From the NCBI RefSeq assembly GCF_900635955.1, contig NZ_LR134201.1:1178001-1242000 (forward strand): DNA of 64,000 bases, given 5' to 3'. Source of the stretch: Cedecea lapagei. Its GTDB lineage: Bacteria; Pseudomonadota; Gammaproteobacteria; Enterobacterales; Enterobacteriaceae. Made by a program: the position numbers and the translations under genes. Positions 8,548 to 17,289 of the stretch are shown one piece after another. Position 1 is the first letter of the stretch, and every line of letters begins with the position of its first letter. A model generated the notes under the pieces. It was not told the DNA's origin, did not search any database, and saw only the letters and a list, made by a program, of their open reading frames with translations.

Positions 8548-9622
8548 TATTGCCAATATTAAGAAGTCTTTTGGACGCACCCAGGTGCTGAACGATATCT
8601 CGCTGGAGATCCCTTCTGGTCAGATGGTGGCGCTGCTTGGGCCGTCCGGTTCGGGTAAGACCACGTTGCTGCGTATTATTGCCGGGCTTGAGCATCAGAA
8701 CAGCGGCCGCATTAGTTTTAACGGCACCGACGTGAGCCGCATGCACGCCCGCGATCGTAAAGTGGGCTTTGTGTTTCAGCACTACGCGCTGTTTCGTCAT
8801 ATGACGGTGTTCGACAACATAGCCTTTGGCTTAACGGTTTTGCCGCGTCGCGAACGTCCTTCTGCCGCTGGCATCAAACAAAAGGTCACGAAGCTGCTGG
8901 AGATGGTGCAGCTTTCCCATCTGGCCGACCGCTATCCGGCGCAGCTTTCCGGCGGGCAGAAGCAGCGCGTTGCCCTGGCAAGAGCGCTGGCGGTTGAGCC
9001 ACAAATCCTGCTGCTGGACGAGCCATTTGGCGCGCTGGATGCTCAGGTTCGCAAAGAGCTGCGCCGTTGGCTGCGCGAGCTTCACGAAGAATTAAAGTTC
9101 ACCAGCGTTTTCGTGACTCACGATCAGGAAGAGGCGATGGAAGTCGCCGATCGTGTGGTGGTGATGAGCCAGGGAAATATCGAGCAGGTAGACACCCCCG
9201 AGTCCGTCTGGCGCGAGCCTGCAACCCGCTTCGTGCTGGAGTTTCTGGGGGAAGTTAACCGACTTAAAGGTGTGGTCCGAGGAAGTCAATTCCACGTGGG
9301 CGCACATCGCTGGCCGTTGGGCTTCACTCCGGCTCATCAGGGAGATGTCGACCTGTTCCTGCGTCCCTGGGAAGTGGACGTAAGTCGTCGCACCAACCTT
9401 GATTCACCTCTGCCGGTACAGGTGCTTGAAGTGAGCCCTCGCGGGCACTACATGCAGCTGGTTGTGCAGCCCCTCGGCTGGTATGACGAACCGCTGACGG
9501 TGGTTCTGAAAGAGCAGCAAATCCCGCACCGCGGCGAACGTCTGTTTGTTGGATTACAAAACGCGCGCCTGTACGAGGGCGCCAACCGTATTCAGGGTGT
9601 AGACCTGGCGCAGTCTGCCTGA
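8537..9622 (+). CDS. cysA: Sulfate/thiosulfate ABC transporter ATPase CysA
   Basis: ATP-binding subunit of the importer, 361 residues. Walker A GPSGSGKTT (about residues 36-44), signature LSGGQKQRVALARAL, Walker B ILLLDEPFGALD and the switch His (FVTHDQEEA) are all intact. The C-terminal approximately 120 residues form the TOBE regulatory domain. The start lies within the end of cysW; a GCAGGAGGAAAA ribosome-binding site precedes the ATG. Confidence 0.97.
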   Translation: MSIDIANIKKSFGRTQVLNDISLEIPSGQMVALLGPSGSGKTTLLRIIAGLEHQNSGRISFNGTDVSRMHARDRKVGFVFQHYALFRHMTVFDNIAFGLTVLPRRERPSAAGIKQKVTKLLEMVQLSHLADRYPAQLSGGQKQRVALARALAVEPQILLLDEPFGALDAQVRKELRRWLRELHEELKFTSVFVTHDQEEAMEVADRVVVMSQGNIEQVDTPESVWREPATRFVLEFLGEVNRLKGVVRGSQFHVGAHRWPLGFTPAHQGDVDLFLRPWEVDVSRRTNLDSPLPVQVLEVSPRGHYMQLVVQPLGWYDEPLTVVLKEQQIPHRGERLFVGLQNARLYEGANRIQGVDLAQSA

Positions 9623-9647
9623 TAATTTACCCCGACAGGACACGCAC

Positions 9648-9678
9648 AGGCGGCCCAAAGAGGCCGCTTTTTCTTTTA
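9648..9678 (+). terminator. Hairpin between cysA and cysM
   Basis: GCGGCC/GGCCGC stem around 9650-9667 followed by a T-rich stretch (TTTTTCTTTTA). It may reduce read-through from cysPTWA into cysM. Confidence 0.7.
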
Positions 9679-9692
9679 TTGCGGGCAGGCAA

Positions 9693-10604
9693 GTGATCAC
9701 TTTAGAAAGCACAATTGGCAATACTCCTCTGGTTCGGCTGCAGCGCAGCGGGCTAACCAACGGCAGCGAGATTTGGGTCAAGCTCGAGGGCAATAATCCT
9801 GCTGGCTCGGTAAAAGACCGTGCAGCGCTGTCGATGATTGTTCAGGCAGAAAAGCGCGGCGACATTAAGCCCGGTGATACGTTGATTGAGGCCACCAGCG
9901 GCAATACCGGCATTGCGCTGGCGATGATTGCCGCGCTCAAAGGCTATCGCATGAGGCTGCTGATGCCGGACAATATGAGCATGGAGCGCAAGGCGGCGAT
10001 GCAGGCCTACGGCGCCGAACTGATTCTGGTCAGCAAAGCTCAGGGCATGGAGGGCGCGCGCGAGCTGGCCCAGCAGATGGCCGATCGCGGCGAGGGTAAG
10101 GTCCTTGACCAGTTTAACAACCCTGATAACCCGCTGGCGCACTACACCTCTACCGGGCCGGAAATCTGGCGTCAGACCGAAGGCCGAATCACCCATTTTG
10201 TCTCCAGCATGGGCACAACGGGCACAATTACCGGCGTCAGCCGCTTTATGCGTGAACAAAGCAAGCCGGTGAAAATTGTCGGGCTGCAGCCGGAAGAGGG
10301 CAGCAGTATTCCGGGCATTCGCCGCTGGCCGGAAGAGTGGCTACCGAAGATTTTCAATCCCTCGCTGGTGGATGAGGTTATCGATATGGCCCAGACGGAG
10401 GCGGAGCAAACCATGCGTCGCCTGGCGATGGAAGAGGGGATTTTCTGCGGTGTCAGCTCCGGCGGAGCGGTAGCTGGCGCATTACGCGTGGCAAAAGCGA
10501 ACCCGGGCGCGGTGGTGGTGGCGATTATCTGCGATCGGGGAGACCGCTATCTCTCCACCGGCGTGTTTGGCGAAGAAAGTTACCTTCAGGGTGCCGGGAT
10601 CTGA
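9693..10604 (+). CDS. cysM: Cysteine synthase B (O-acetylserine sulfhydrylase B)
   Basis: PLP enzyme making cysteine from O-acetylserine and sulfide, and S-sulfocysteine from thiosulfate, which fits its position after the thiosulfate importer. Length 303 residues. The PLP lysine is Lys41 in NPAGSVKDRAA; the phosphate-binding loop TSGNTG and the GTTGTITGVSR loop are present. The start is a GTG at 9693 with GGGCAGGC upstream. Distinguished from the second cysteine synthase cysK in this window by sequence and operon. Confidence 0.96.
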   Translation: MITLESTIGNTPLVRLQRSGLTNGSEIWVKLEGNNPAGSVKDRAALSMIVQAEKRGDIKPGDTLIEATSGNTGIALAMIAALKGYRMRLLMPDNMSMERKAAMQAYGAELILVSKAQGMEGARELAQQMADRGEGKVLDQFNNPDNPLAHYTSTGPEIWRQTEGRITHFVSSMGTTGTITGVSRFMREQSKPVKIVGLQPEEGSSIPGIRRWPEEWLPKIFNPSLVDEVIDMAQTEAEQTMRRLAMEEGIFCGVSSGGAVAGALRVAKANPGAVVVAIICDRGDRYLSTGVFGEESYLQGAGI

Positions 10605-10620
10605 TCTTTTTGATAAAGAC

Positions 10621-10650
10621 AGGAAAAGCCCGTCAGAGGGCTTTTCCTGA
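10621..10650. terminator. Bidirectional terminator between cysM and the cupin gene
   Basis: Perfect 11-bp inverted repeat AGGAAAAGCCC/GGGCTTTTCCT around a 6-base loop, with A/T tracts inside the stem. It lies between convergent genes and can end both transcripts. Confidence 0.85.
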
Positions 10651-10658
10651 GTGTGACA

Positions 10659-11870
10659 TTACTTCACTATCGGATTCTTATGCAGGCTCAGCGCTTTCAT
10701 AAAGTCATCATCAAGCTGCAAATGCTGCTTCACCAGCTCAGGCGGGGTGCTTGCCAGCCACTGGTTTAACGAAATATCCGCATAGTAATCGCTTTTAAAC
10801 AGTTCCAGGAAACGCAGGGGGGTGGTGCCGGTATTTTCGATATAATGCCCCATCGCAAAAGGGACATAGCCAACATCCCCGGCGCGGTAGTCAAAGGTTC
10901 TGGCCTGGCCCGAAGAGGCGAACACGCCCATCCTTCCTTCCCCTTCCAGATAGTACTGCCATTCATCGTTATTCGGGTGCCAGTGAAGTTCACGCAGCCC
11001 GCCGGGTTCTATTTCTACCAGCGCCGCTGCAATAGTTTTAGCGACCGGGAAATTAGATGAGTCAGTTATTCTGACCGTACCGCCAGGAGCTTTAATTGGA
11101 TCTTGCGCCAGCATATGGTGGGTAAAGTTAATCTCTGACTTAGCTGCGCCTTTAATGCTGTCTGAGGCAAGACTCCCGGGCACCGTTCCAGCAAAAATAT
11201 ATTCATCGGCAGGGGAGGGAAGTCTGGAGAATGTTGAAACCGGAACCTGGAAGTTTTTCGCTAATATCTCCGGCGGGATATGTTTAAACCAGTCGGATAA
11301 CAGGAATGTGCTGTCCTCATCAAATCCGCCATCGTCAAAGGCCAAAAGAAATTCACAGCCGTCAGGCCCGATACCCTGAATTGAATGAGGAATGCCCGGC
11401 GGGAAATACCATAAATCACCGACGCCGATATCATCCACAAACCATCCGCCTTTGGCATCGAACGCCGTCACCCGTGCGTTGCCATAGGTCATATAGGCCC
11501 ATTCGCCCTCTTTATGCCAGTGAAGCTCCCTGATCCCCCCGGCATTGAGCCGCATGTCCACGCCAGCGATGGTGGTCGAAATGCCCAGCTCGCGTTTGGT
11601 CACCTGCCTGGTCCAGCCGCCGCTACTTTTTCTGACATGGGCATCGCTGAAGGAGTAGCGCAGGTTCGGTAGCGTGCCGCTGTCGGTAGAGGGAGGGTTG
11701 ACGATATCCGGATTTTCAGCTTCCCGCACAGGATCGTGAGGGCCGGGATCCCGTACGCTTGCCGGGTAAGATTTAACTTTGTCATCGTGGGCGTGGGCCT
11801 GGCCCGCAGCCAACACGACGGTGCCGCCTGCCGCGAAGGCCATGAAGCTTCTTCTGGATATATTTTTCAT
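10659..11870 (-). CDS. Tat-exported bicupin oxalate decarboxylase
   Basis: 403-residue protein with a twin-arginine signal (SRRSFMAFAAGG, cleavage after AQAHA-like residues near 28) and two cupin domains. Each domain has a complete manganese-binding set: His117, His119, Glu123, His162 in the first and His296, His298, Glu303, His342 in the second. It aligns along its length with Bacillus subtilis OxdC. The active-site lid reads DEDST (184-188) where OxdC has SENST; the catalytic lid Glu is kept (Glu185), which argues for decarboxylase (oxalate to formate + CO2) over oxidase activity. The Tat signal places it in the periplasm. It occupies the position of yfeK/yfeS in E. coli and is probably an accessory gene. 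No frc/oxc or oxalate transporter is nearby. Confidence 0.85.
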   Translation of the reverse strand: MKNISRRSFMAFAAGGTVVLAAGQAHAHDDKVKSYPASVRDPGPHDPVREAENPDIVNPPSTDSGTLPNLRYSFSDAHVRKSSGGWTRQVTKRELGISTTIAGVDMRLNAGGIRELHWHKEGEWAYMTYGNARVTAFDAKGGWFVDDIGVGDLWYFPPGIPHSIQGIGPDGCEFLLAFDDGGFDEDSTFLLSDWFKHIPPEILAKNFQVPVSTFSRLPSPADEYIFAGTVPGSLASDSIKGAAKSEINFTHHMLAQDPIKAPGGTVRITDSSNFPVAKTIAAALVEIEPGGLRELHWHPNNDEWQYYLEGEGRMGVFASSGQARTFDYRAGDVGYVPFAMGHYIENTGTTPLRFLELFKSDYYADISLNQWLASTPPELVKQHLQLDDDFMKALSLHKNPIVK

Positions 11871-12307
11871 AAAATAGCTTCCTTAATTTATGCTGAACTG
11901 CACTTTTCTCTCCGTAGGGAAATTTTGTTATAGGTGATGAAGGGATAGTTGACCTGATGAAATTGTAAAATCACCTATGACCGATATCTTAATAAAAGGG
12001 TGCCGAGGATATATTCTTGAGCGTTCGGGGGCGAGTCGTTGAAAAAATATTGATGGGAAGGATGCTTTATCATGAAATAATTAGCGCTAAGGGGTAATCA
12101 TGCAGGCCCTGGCGTTTAAATGTTAAATCTTAAGAATGTAACAGCAGAAAGAAAATATTACTTTTGCCATTAATAAAATAAAAGTGACCTGCTGGCTGCC
12201 GTCTATCTTCCTTTCTCCGCTGTTGTTATGTGGTGTGTACTCCCCGCCGGGATATAATGACCGCTTCGCAACTCAGATGGCAGAGATCTGGCGGGCAAGG
12301 GGAGAAG
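11871..12307. other. Intergenic region between the oxalate decarboxylase gene and pdxK
   Basis: 437 bp, AT-rich, without a convincing gene. It carries the promoters of two divergent genes. An inverted repeat ATAGGTGA (11930-11937) and TCACCTAT (11971-11978) lies 60-110 bp upstream of the cupin gene and could be a regulator site. Nothing else could be assigned. Confidence 0.5.
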
Positions 12308-13159
12308 ATGGTCCAGGATAACGATATACAGTCGGTACTTTTTCATGACGCGGGCAGATCGCTGCAGGCCGATATTGTCGCGGTACAGTCTCAGGTGGTT
12401 TACGGCAGCGTCGGTAACAGCATTGCGGTACCGGCTATTCACCAGCACGGCTGGCGAGTGATGGCGGTACCAACGGTGTTATTCAGCAATACGCCACACT
12501 ACGACACCTTCTACGGTGGTGTTATCCCTGTGGACTGGTTTAGCGGTTATTTGCGAGCTCTGGAAGAGCGCGACGCGTTGCGAGAGCTGAAGGCCGTGAC
12601 GACCGGGTATATGGGCAGCGCGGAACAAATTCACCTGCTGGCGGGCTGGCTGCGTGAAAGGCGCGAAAACCAGCCTGAACTGCTGATTCTTGTCGACCCG
12701 GTGATAGGGGATACCGACAGCGGCATTTATGTTAAACCCGGTATTCCTGAGGCCTATCGCAGCGAGCTATTGCCTCTCGCCCGGGGGCTAACGCCGAACC
12801 TTTTTGAACTCCATATTCTGACCGGGATGCCGTGCAATACGCTTGAACAGGCCGTTGCTGCGGCCAGAAGCCTGCTGTCAGACACGCTGCGTTGGGTCGT
12901 GATTACCAGTGCGCCAGGTGACGATATCGGGACGATTTCGGTCGTTACCGTGACGGCTGATGAGGTGGAGGTAATGAGCCACGAGCGGGTGGTAACCGAT
13001 CTGAAAGGAACCGGGGATTTGTTCTGTGCCGAGCTGGTCAGCCGTATTCTGGAGGGAAAACGGGTGGCTATGGCGGCAGGGGAGGCGGCGCACAGGGTGT
13101 TTGAGGTGATGGCCTGGACCCGGTCGCAGCACTCAGATGAGCTGGTGCTTCCGCGCTAA
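12308..13159 (+). CDS. pdxK: Pyridoxal/pyridoxine/hydroxymethylpyrimidine kinase
   Basis: Salvage kinase that phosphorylates pyridoxal, pyridoxine and pyridoxamine to the 5'-phosphates. 283 residues, the E. coli PdxK length. The segment LQADIVAVQSQVVYGSVGNS forms the substrate-binding start, and TDLKGTGDLFCAEL contains the anion hole and catalytic Asp. The frame is open from 12230, but ATG 12308 has a GGGGAGAAG ribosome-binding site and gives the expected N-terminus. Confidence 0.94.
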   Translation: MVQDNDIQSVLFHDAGRSLQADIVAVQSQVVYGSVGNSIAVPAIHQHGWRVMAVPTVLFSNTPHYDTFYGGVIPVDWFSGYLRALEERDALRELKAVTTGYMGSAEQIHLLAGWLRERRENQPELLILVDPVIGDTDSGIYVKPGIPEAYRSELLPLARGLTPNLFELHILTGMPCNTLEQAVAAARSLLSDTLRWVVITSAPGDDIGTISVVTVTADEVEVMSHERVVTDLKGTGDLFCAELVSRILEGKRVAMAAGEAAHRVFEVMAWTRSQHSDELVLPR

Positions 13160-13171
13160 ACGACGGCCAAT

Positions 13172-13199
13172 AAAAAAGGCACCCTGAGGTGCCTTTTTC
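13172..13199. terminator. Bidirectional terminator between pdxK and crr
   Basis: AAAAAAGGCACC-CTGA-GGTGCCTTTTT: GC-rich stem with A tract before and T tract after, between convergent genes. Confidence 0.9.
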
Positions 13200-13209
13200 T
13201 GCATGATTC

Positions 13210-13713
13210 TTACTTCTTGATACGGATAACCGGAGTTTCGCCTACGGTTACGCTACCCGTCAGTTTGATCAGCTCTTTGATTTCGTCCATGTTGGAGATA
13301 ACAACCGGAGTCAGGGTAGACTTGGCTTTCTCTTCCAGCAGCGGCAGGTCGAACTCAATAACCACGTCGCCTTTCTTCACGCGCTGGCCTTCTTCAGCGA
13401 TGCGCTTGAAGCCTTCGCCTTTCAGCTCAACGGTATCGATACCGAAGTGAACGAACAGCTCAATGCCGCTATCGGATTCGATAGAGAAGGCATGGTTAGT
13501 TTCAAAGATTTTACCGATGGTACCGTCAACCGGAGCAACCATTTTGTTGCCGGTCGGTTTGATTGCAATGCCATCGCCAACAATTTTTTCAGCAAACACG
13601 ACGTCCGGCACGTCTTCAATGTTAACAATTTCGCCAGACAGTGGAGCAACGATCTCAATGGTTCCGGTGTCGCTATTGCCTTTGTCACCGAACAGTTTAC
13701 TAAATAACCCCAT
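13210..13713 (-). CDS. crr: PTS glucose-specific enzyme IIA (EIIA-Glc)
   Basis: Soluble phosphocarrier that passes phosphate from HPr to glucose IIBC and controls adenylate cyclase and inducer exclusion. 167 residues, two fewer than E. coli because of a shorter N-terminal helix region (MGLFSKLFGDKGNSDTG). The two active-site histidines are present as His74 (FETNHAFS) and phospho-accepting His89 (LFVHFGIDT). Last gene of ptsH-ptsI-crr, 43 bp after ptsI. Confidence 0.97.
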   Translation of the reverse strand: MGLFSKLFGDKGNSDTGTIEIVAPLSGEIVNIEDVPDVVFAEKIVGDGIAIKPTGNKMVAPVDGTIGKIFETNHAFSIESDSGIELFVHFGIDTVELKGEGFKRIAEEGQRVKKGDVVIEFDLPLLEEKAKSTLTPVVISNMDEIKELIKLTGSVTVGETPVIRIKK

Positions 13714-13756
13714 TAGCCTTCTCTCCTAAGCAGTAATTTGGGCAGCATCTCGTGAA

Positions 13757-15484
13757 TTAGCAGATTGTTTTTTCTTCAATGAACTTGTTAACCAGCGTCA
13801 TTAACTCGTCCGTTGTCGGTTGAGCAAGAGCCTGCTCTGCTAACACTTTCGCATCTTTGAAGTTCGTGTTACGAATGATCTTCTTGATACGTGGGATAGA
13901 AATGGCGCTCATACTGAACTCATCCAGGCCCATCCCAAGCAACAGAAGTGTAGCACGTTCGTCGCCCGCAAGCTCACCACACATACCGGTCCATTTACCT
14001 TCTGCATGAGAAGCATCAATAACTTGCTTAATCAGGGTCAGCACGGACGGTGACATCGGCTGGTAAAGATGTGAAATCATATCATTACCGCGGTCAACTG
14101 CCAGGGTGTACTGAGTTAAATCGTTGGTGCCGATGCTGAAGAAGTCAACTTCTTTGGCCAGATGACGAGCAATCGTCGCGGCCGCAGGCGTTTCAACCAT
14201 CACGCCGATTTCGATGGTTTCATCGAATGCTTTGCCTTCGTCACGCAGTTCCTGCTTAAAGATCTCAATCTCTTTTTTCAGAGCGCGTACTTCTTCAACG
14301 GAGATGATCATCGGGAACATGATGCGCAGCTTGCCGAAAGCGGAAGCACGCAGGATAGCACGCACCTGGTCACGCAGGATCTCTTTACGATCCATCGCGA
14401 TACGGATGGCGCGCCAGCCCAGGAATGGGTTCTCTTCCTTAGGGAAGTTCATGTATGGCAGCTCTTTATCGCCGCCAATGTCCATGGTACGGACGATAAC
14501 CGCCTGAGAGCCACAGGCTTCCGCTACGGCTTTGTACGCGGCAAACTGCTCTTCTTCGGTCGGCAGTGAGTCACGGTCCATGAACAGGAATTCGGTACGG
14601 TACAGGCCCACACCTTCTGCGCCGTTACGCTCTGCGCCGTCGATATCACGAACGGTACCAATGTTGGCGCACACTTCGACCTGATGGCCGTCGAGGGTGA
14701 TTGCCGGCAGATCTTTCAGTTTCGCGAGCTCCGCTTTCTCAGTAGCAACCTGCTCCTGAACGGCGCGCAGCTCTTCGATCTGCTCGTTGGTCGGGTTAAC
14801 GTAAACTTTGTTATTCACCGCGTCGAGGATCAGATAGTCGTCGTTTTTCACGTCGGAGGTCACGCTACCGGTGCCCACAATCGCCGGCAGCTCAAGAGAG
14901 CGCGCCATGATGGAGGTGTGGGAGGTACGTCCGCCGATGTCGGTGATGAAACCCAGCACCTTCTTCAGGTTCAGCTGTGCGGTTTCAGACGGCGTTAAAT
15001 CTTTGGCCACCAGGATGACTTCATCCTTGATTGCGCTTAAATCGATAATGTTCAGGCCGAGAATGTTCTGCAGCAGACGCTTACCGATGTCACGCACGTC
15101 AGCCGCACGCTCTTTCAGGTATTCGTCATCCAGCTCTTCCAGAGCCGTTGCCTGGCCTTCTATCACTTCGTACGCCGCAGCGTCCGCCGTGACCAGCTTG
15201 TCTTTGATTAGGGCTATGATTTCCTGCTCGAGCTCTTCGTCTTCCAGCAACATAATGTGGCCTTCGAAGATAGCTTCCTTTTCTTCACCGAAGGTCTCGC
15301 CAGCTTTAATTTTGATCGCTTCTAACTGCTCAGACGCTTTAGCGCGCCCGCTGAGGAAACGTTCAACTTCCTGCTCAACTTTGTCGGCAGAAATCTTCTT
15401 CCGGTCGATGACAATTTCATCTTCCTTCAGCAAAAGTGCTTTGCCGAAAGCGATACCCGGGGATGCTAAAATGCCTGAAATCAT
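13757..15484 (-). CDS. ptsI: PTS enzyme I (phosphoenolpyruvate-protein phosphotransferase)
   Basis: First enzyme of the sugar PTS, moving phosphate from PEP to HPr. 575 residues. The phospho-histidine lies in GGRTSHTSIMARSLELPAIVG (near residue 189). PEP-binding motifs of the C-terminal barrel (GLYRTEFLFMDRD, IGTNDLTQYTLAVDR, CGELAGDE) are all intact. It follows ptsH by 44 bp. Confidence 0.98.
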   Translation of the reverse strand: MISGILASPGIAFGKALLLKEDEIVIDRKKISADKVEQEVERFLSGRAKASEQLEAIKIKAGETFGEEKEAIFEGHIMLLEDEELEQEIIALIKDKLVTADAAAYEVIEGQATALEELDDEYLKERAADVRDIGKRLLQNILGLNIIDLSAIKDEVILVAKDLTPSETAQLNLKKVLGFITDIGGRTSHTSIMARSLELPAIVGTGSVTSDVKNDDYLILDAVNNKVYVNPTNEQIEELRAVQEQVATEKAELAKLKDLPAITLDGHQVEVCANIGTVRDIDGAERNGAEGVGLYRTEFLFMDRDSLPTEEEQFAAYKAVAEACGSQAVIVRTMDIGGDKELPYMNFPKEENPFLGWRAIRIAMDRKEILRDQVRAILRASAFGKLRIMFPMIISVEEVRALKKEIEIFKQELRDEGKAFDETIEIGVMVETPAAATIARHLAKEVDFFSIGTNDLTQYTLAVDRGNDMISHLYQPMSPSVLTLIKQVIDASHAEGKWTGMCGELAGDERATLLLLGMGLDEFSMSAISIPRIKKIIRNTNFKDAKVLAEQALAQPTTDELMTLVNKFIEEKTIC

Positions 15485-15528
15485 AACCCTACCTTACTTG
15501 TGACTGATATTTACGAAGAACCCAGAAC

Positions 15529-15786
15529 TTACTCGAGTTCAGCCATCAGTTTTACTAAATGCTCAACGGCTTTCTGCTCATCTTCACCTTCAGCGGAGAG
15601 GGTTACTACGGTACCCTGAGTCAGACCCAGCGTCTGCAGCTTGAACAGGCTTTTAGCGCTGGCGCTTTTGCCGTTGGAAGTCACGGTGATTTCGGAAGTG
15701 AAGCCTTTAGCTTCTTTAACAAACTGAGCAGCAGGGCGGGTATGCAGACCGTTCGGAGCGGTAATAGTTACTTCTTGCTGGAACAT
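15529..15786 (-). CDS. ptsH: PTS phosphocarrier protein HPr
   Basis: 85-residue HPr. Active-site His15 is in the APNGLHTRPAA motif, and the conserved Ser46 is present. First gene of the pts operon, preceded by a regulatory region with a Cra site. Confidence 0.98.
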   Translation of the reverse strand: MFQQEVTITAPNGLHTRPAAQFVKEAKGFTSEITVTSNGKSASAKSLFKLQTLGLTQGTVVTLSAEGEDEQKAVEHLVKLMAELE

Positions 15787-15945
15787 TGTATTTCCCCAAC
15801 TTATAGGTTTAGTGTTGTGGAACTAAAGTCTAGCCTGGCGGCCACACTTTAGCCTGTATCGTTAGTGCCACCGTTGATGAAACGACGCACCGGATGCATG
15901 GGAACCGCGAAAAAGACGCCAACAGCGTTTCGCCGGTTCATAACC

Positions 15946-15994
15946 ATTATGCCGTGAAAAGCGAATATGCACCAAATCGTTAAATCGATTCAGC
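15946..15994 (-). promoter_or_regulatory. ptsH promoter with Cra (FruR) operator
   Basis: Read on the minus strand, GCTGAATCGATTTA (15981-15994) matches the Cra consensus RSTGAAWCSNTHHW at every position. Further downstream is CATAAT (15951-15946), preceded after 18 bp by TTGGTG as a possible -35. The remaining 150 bp to ptsH form a leader. A palindrome-like TTGAT...AATCAA element about 35 bp further upstream could be the CRP site known for ptsHI in E. coli, but that match is loose. This annotation covers the 371-bp gap 15787-16157, which holds no gene. Confidence 0.65.
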
Positions 15995-16107
15995 AGGCCT
16001 GACTCACAGCTTGATTAATTTCGCGCATCAAAATAATTGCTGGTTAAATACCAGACCTGCGGGGGTAAGCGCAATGCCGATGAGGGTGAAAGTTTGATGT
16101 ACGCCAC

Positions 16108-16135
16108 AAAAAAGCACCCTCACGGGTGCTTTTTT
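16108..16135. terminator. Terminator after cysK
   Basis: AAAAAAGCACCC-TCAC-GGGTGCTTTTTT: a 12-bp stem with T tract on both strands. Confidence 0.9.
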
Positions 16136-16157
16136 AAGCATATATCAAATACTGGCA

Positions 16158-17129
16158 TTACTGTTGCAGTTCTTTCTCAGTGAACAGATCGGCAAACAAT
16201 GCAGTACTTAAATAGCGCTCCCCGGAAGAGGGAAGGATAACCACAATGTTCTTATTGGTAAAGGCTTCGTCTTCCTGAAGTTTCAGCGCGGCGGCAACGG
16301 CGGCGCCGGAAGAGATGCCAGCCAGGATACCCTCTTCGTCCATCAGGCGGCGAGCGGTGGAAATAGCGTCGTCATTGCTGATGGCAACGACTTTGTCGAT
16401 CAGTTTGAGGTCAAGGTTGCCGGGAATAAAGCCTGCGCCGATCCCCTGGATTTTATGTGGACCCGGCTTCAGCTCTTCACCCGCCAGCGCCTGAGCAATA
16501 ACCGGAGAATCCGTTGGCTCTACCGCCACGCTAATCAGCGAGGTTTTGCCTTTGGTGTTCTTGATGTAACGGCTGACGCCGGTCAGCGTACCGCCGGTCC
16601 CCACGCCCGCGATAAACACATCAACTTCGCCATCGGTATCTTCCCAGATTTCCGGGCCGGTGGTTTTTTCGTGAATTTCCGGGTTAGCCGGGTTGCTGAA
16701 CTGCTGAAGCAGCAGGTATTTGGCCGGATCGCTGGCGACAATTTCTTCGGCCTTCTGGATAGCACCCTTCATGCCTTTGGCGCCTTCCGTCAGAACCAGG
16801 TTTGCGCCCAGCGCTTTCAGCAGCTTGCGGCGCTCAATGCTCATGGTTTCCGGCATGGTCAGCGTCAGCTTGTAGCCGCGCGCTGCCGCGACGTAGGCCA
16901 GAGCGATACCGGTGTTGCCACTGGTCGGTTCGACTAACTCCACGCCAGGTTTCAGCACGCCGCGTTTTTCGGCATCCCAAATCATGTTGGCACCAATACG
17001 GCACTTAACGCTGAAGCTTGGGTTACGGGACTCGACCTTAGCCAGAATGCGTCCGTTGCCGATACGGTTCAGGCGAACCAACGGCGTATGGCCGATTGTC
17101 AGGGAGTTGTCTTCATAAATTTTGCTCAT
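16158..17129 (-). CDS. cysK: Cysteine synthase A (O-acetylserine sulfhydrylase A)
   Basis: Main cysteine synthase; also the partner of serine acetyltransferase CysE. 323 residues. PLP-binding Lys42 lies in NPSFSVKCRIGANM, and the TSGNTG and GTGGTLTGVSRY loops are present. It stands alone between cysZ and ptsH, as in E. coli. Confidence 0.97.
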   Translation of the reverse strand: MSKIYEDNSLTIGHTPLVRLNRIGNGRILAKVESRNPSFSVKCRIGANMIWDAEKRGVLKPGVELVEPTSGNTGIALAYVAAARGYKLTLTMPETMSIERRKLLKALGANLVLTEGAKGMKGAIQKAEEIVASDPAKYLLLQQFSNPANPEIHEKTTGPEIWEDTDGEVDVFIAGVGTGGTLTGVSRYIKNTKGKTSLISVAVEPTDSPVIAQALAGEELKPGPHKIQGIGAGFIPGNLDLKLIDKVVAISNDDAISTARRLMDEEGILAGISSGAAVAAALKLQEDEAFTNKNIVVILPSSGERYLSTALFADLFTEKELQQ

Positions 17130-17215
17130 GGCTCGTCCTTAACTGTCTGAATTTTGGGATACCGGTCCAGCATACCCGCTCAGGAAATATGCGGAAGTAA
17201 GGAAATAGCATATCT
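17130..17215 (-). promoter_or_regulatory. cysK promoter region
   Basis: On the minus strand TATGCT (17174-17169) lies about 40 bp upstream of the ATG, in the context CCTGAGCGGGTATGCTGG, which resembles the E. coli cysK promoter. Activation by CysB is expected from E. coli, but its binding sites cannot be resolved by eye. Confidence 0.45.
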
Positions 17216-17289
17216 ATATGTGGAAGGGAAATAAGCCAATGCGACATGGAATAAGCAAAGGCATAAGCGGCTTACCCTTCCGTCTGAGG

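Noticed and set aside
16158..17129. Possible redundancy of cysK and cysM as a recent duplication
   Set aside because: The two are long-diverged paralogues present in most enterics, each in its ancestral position.
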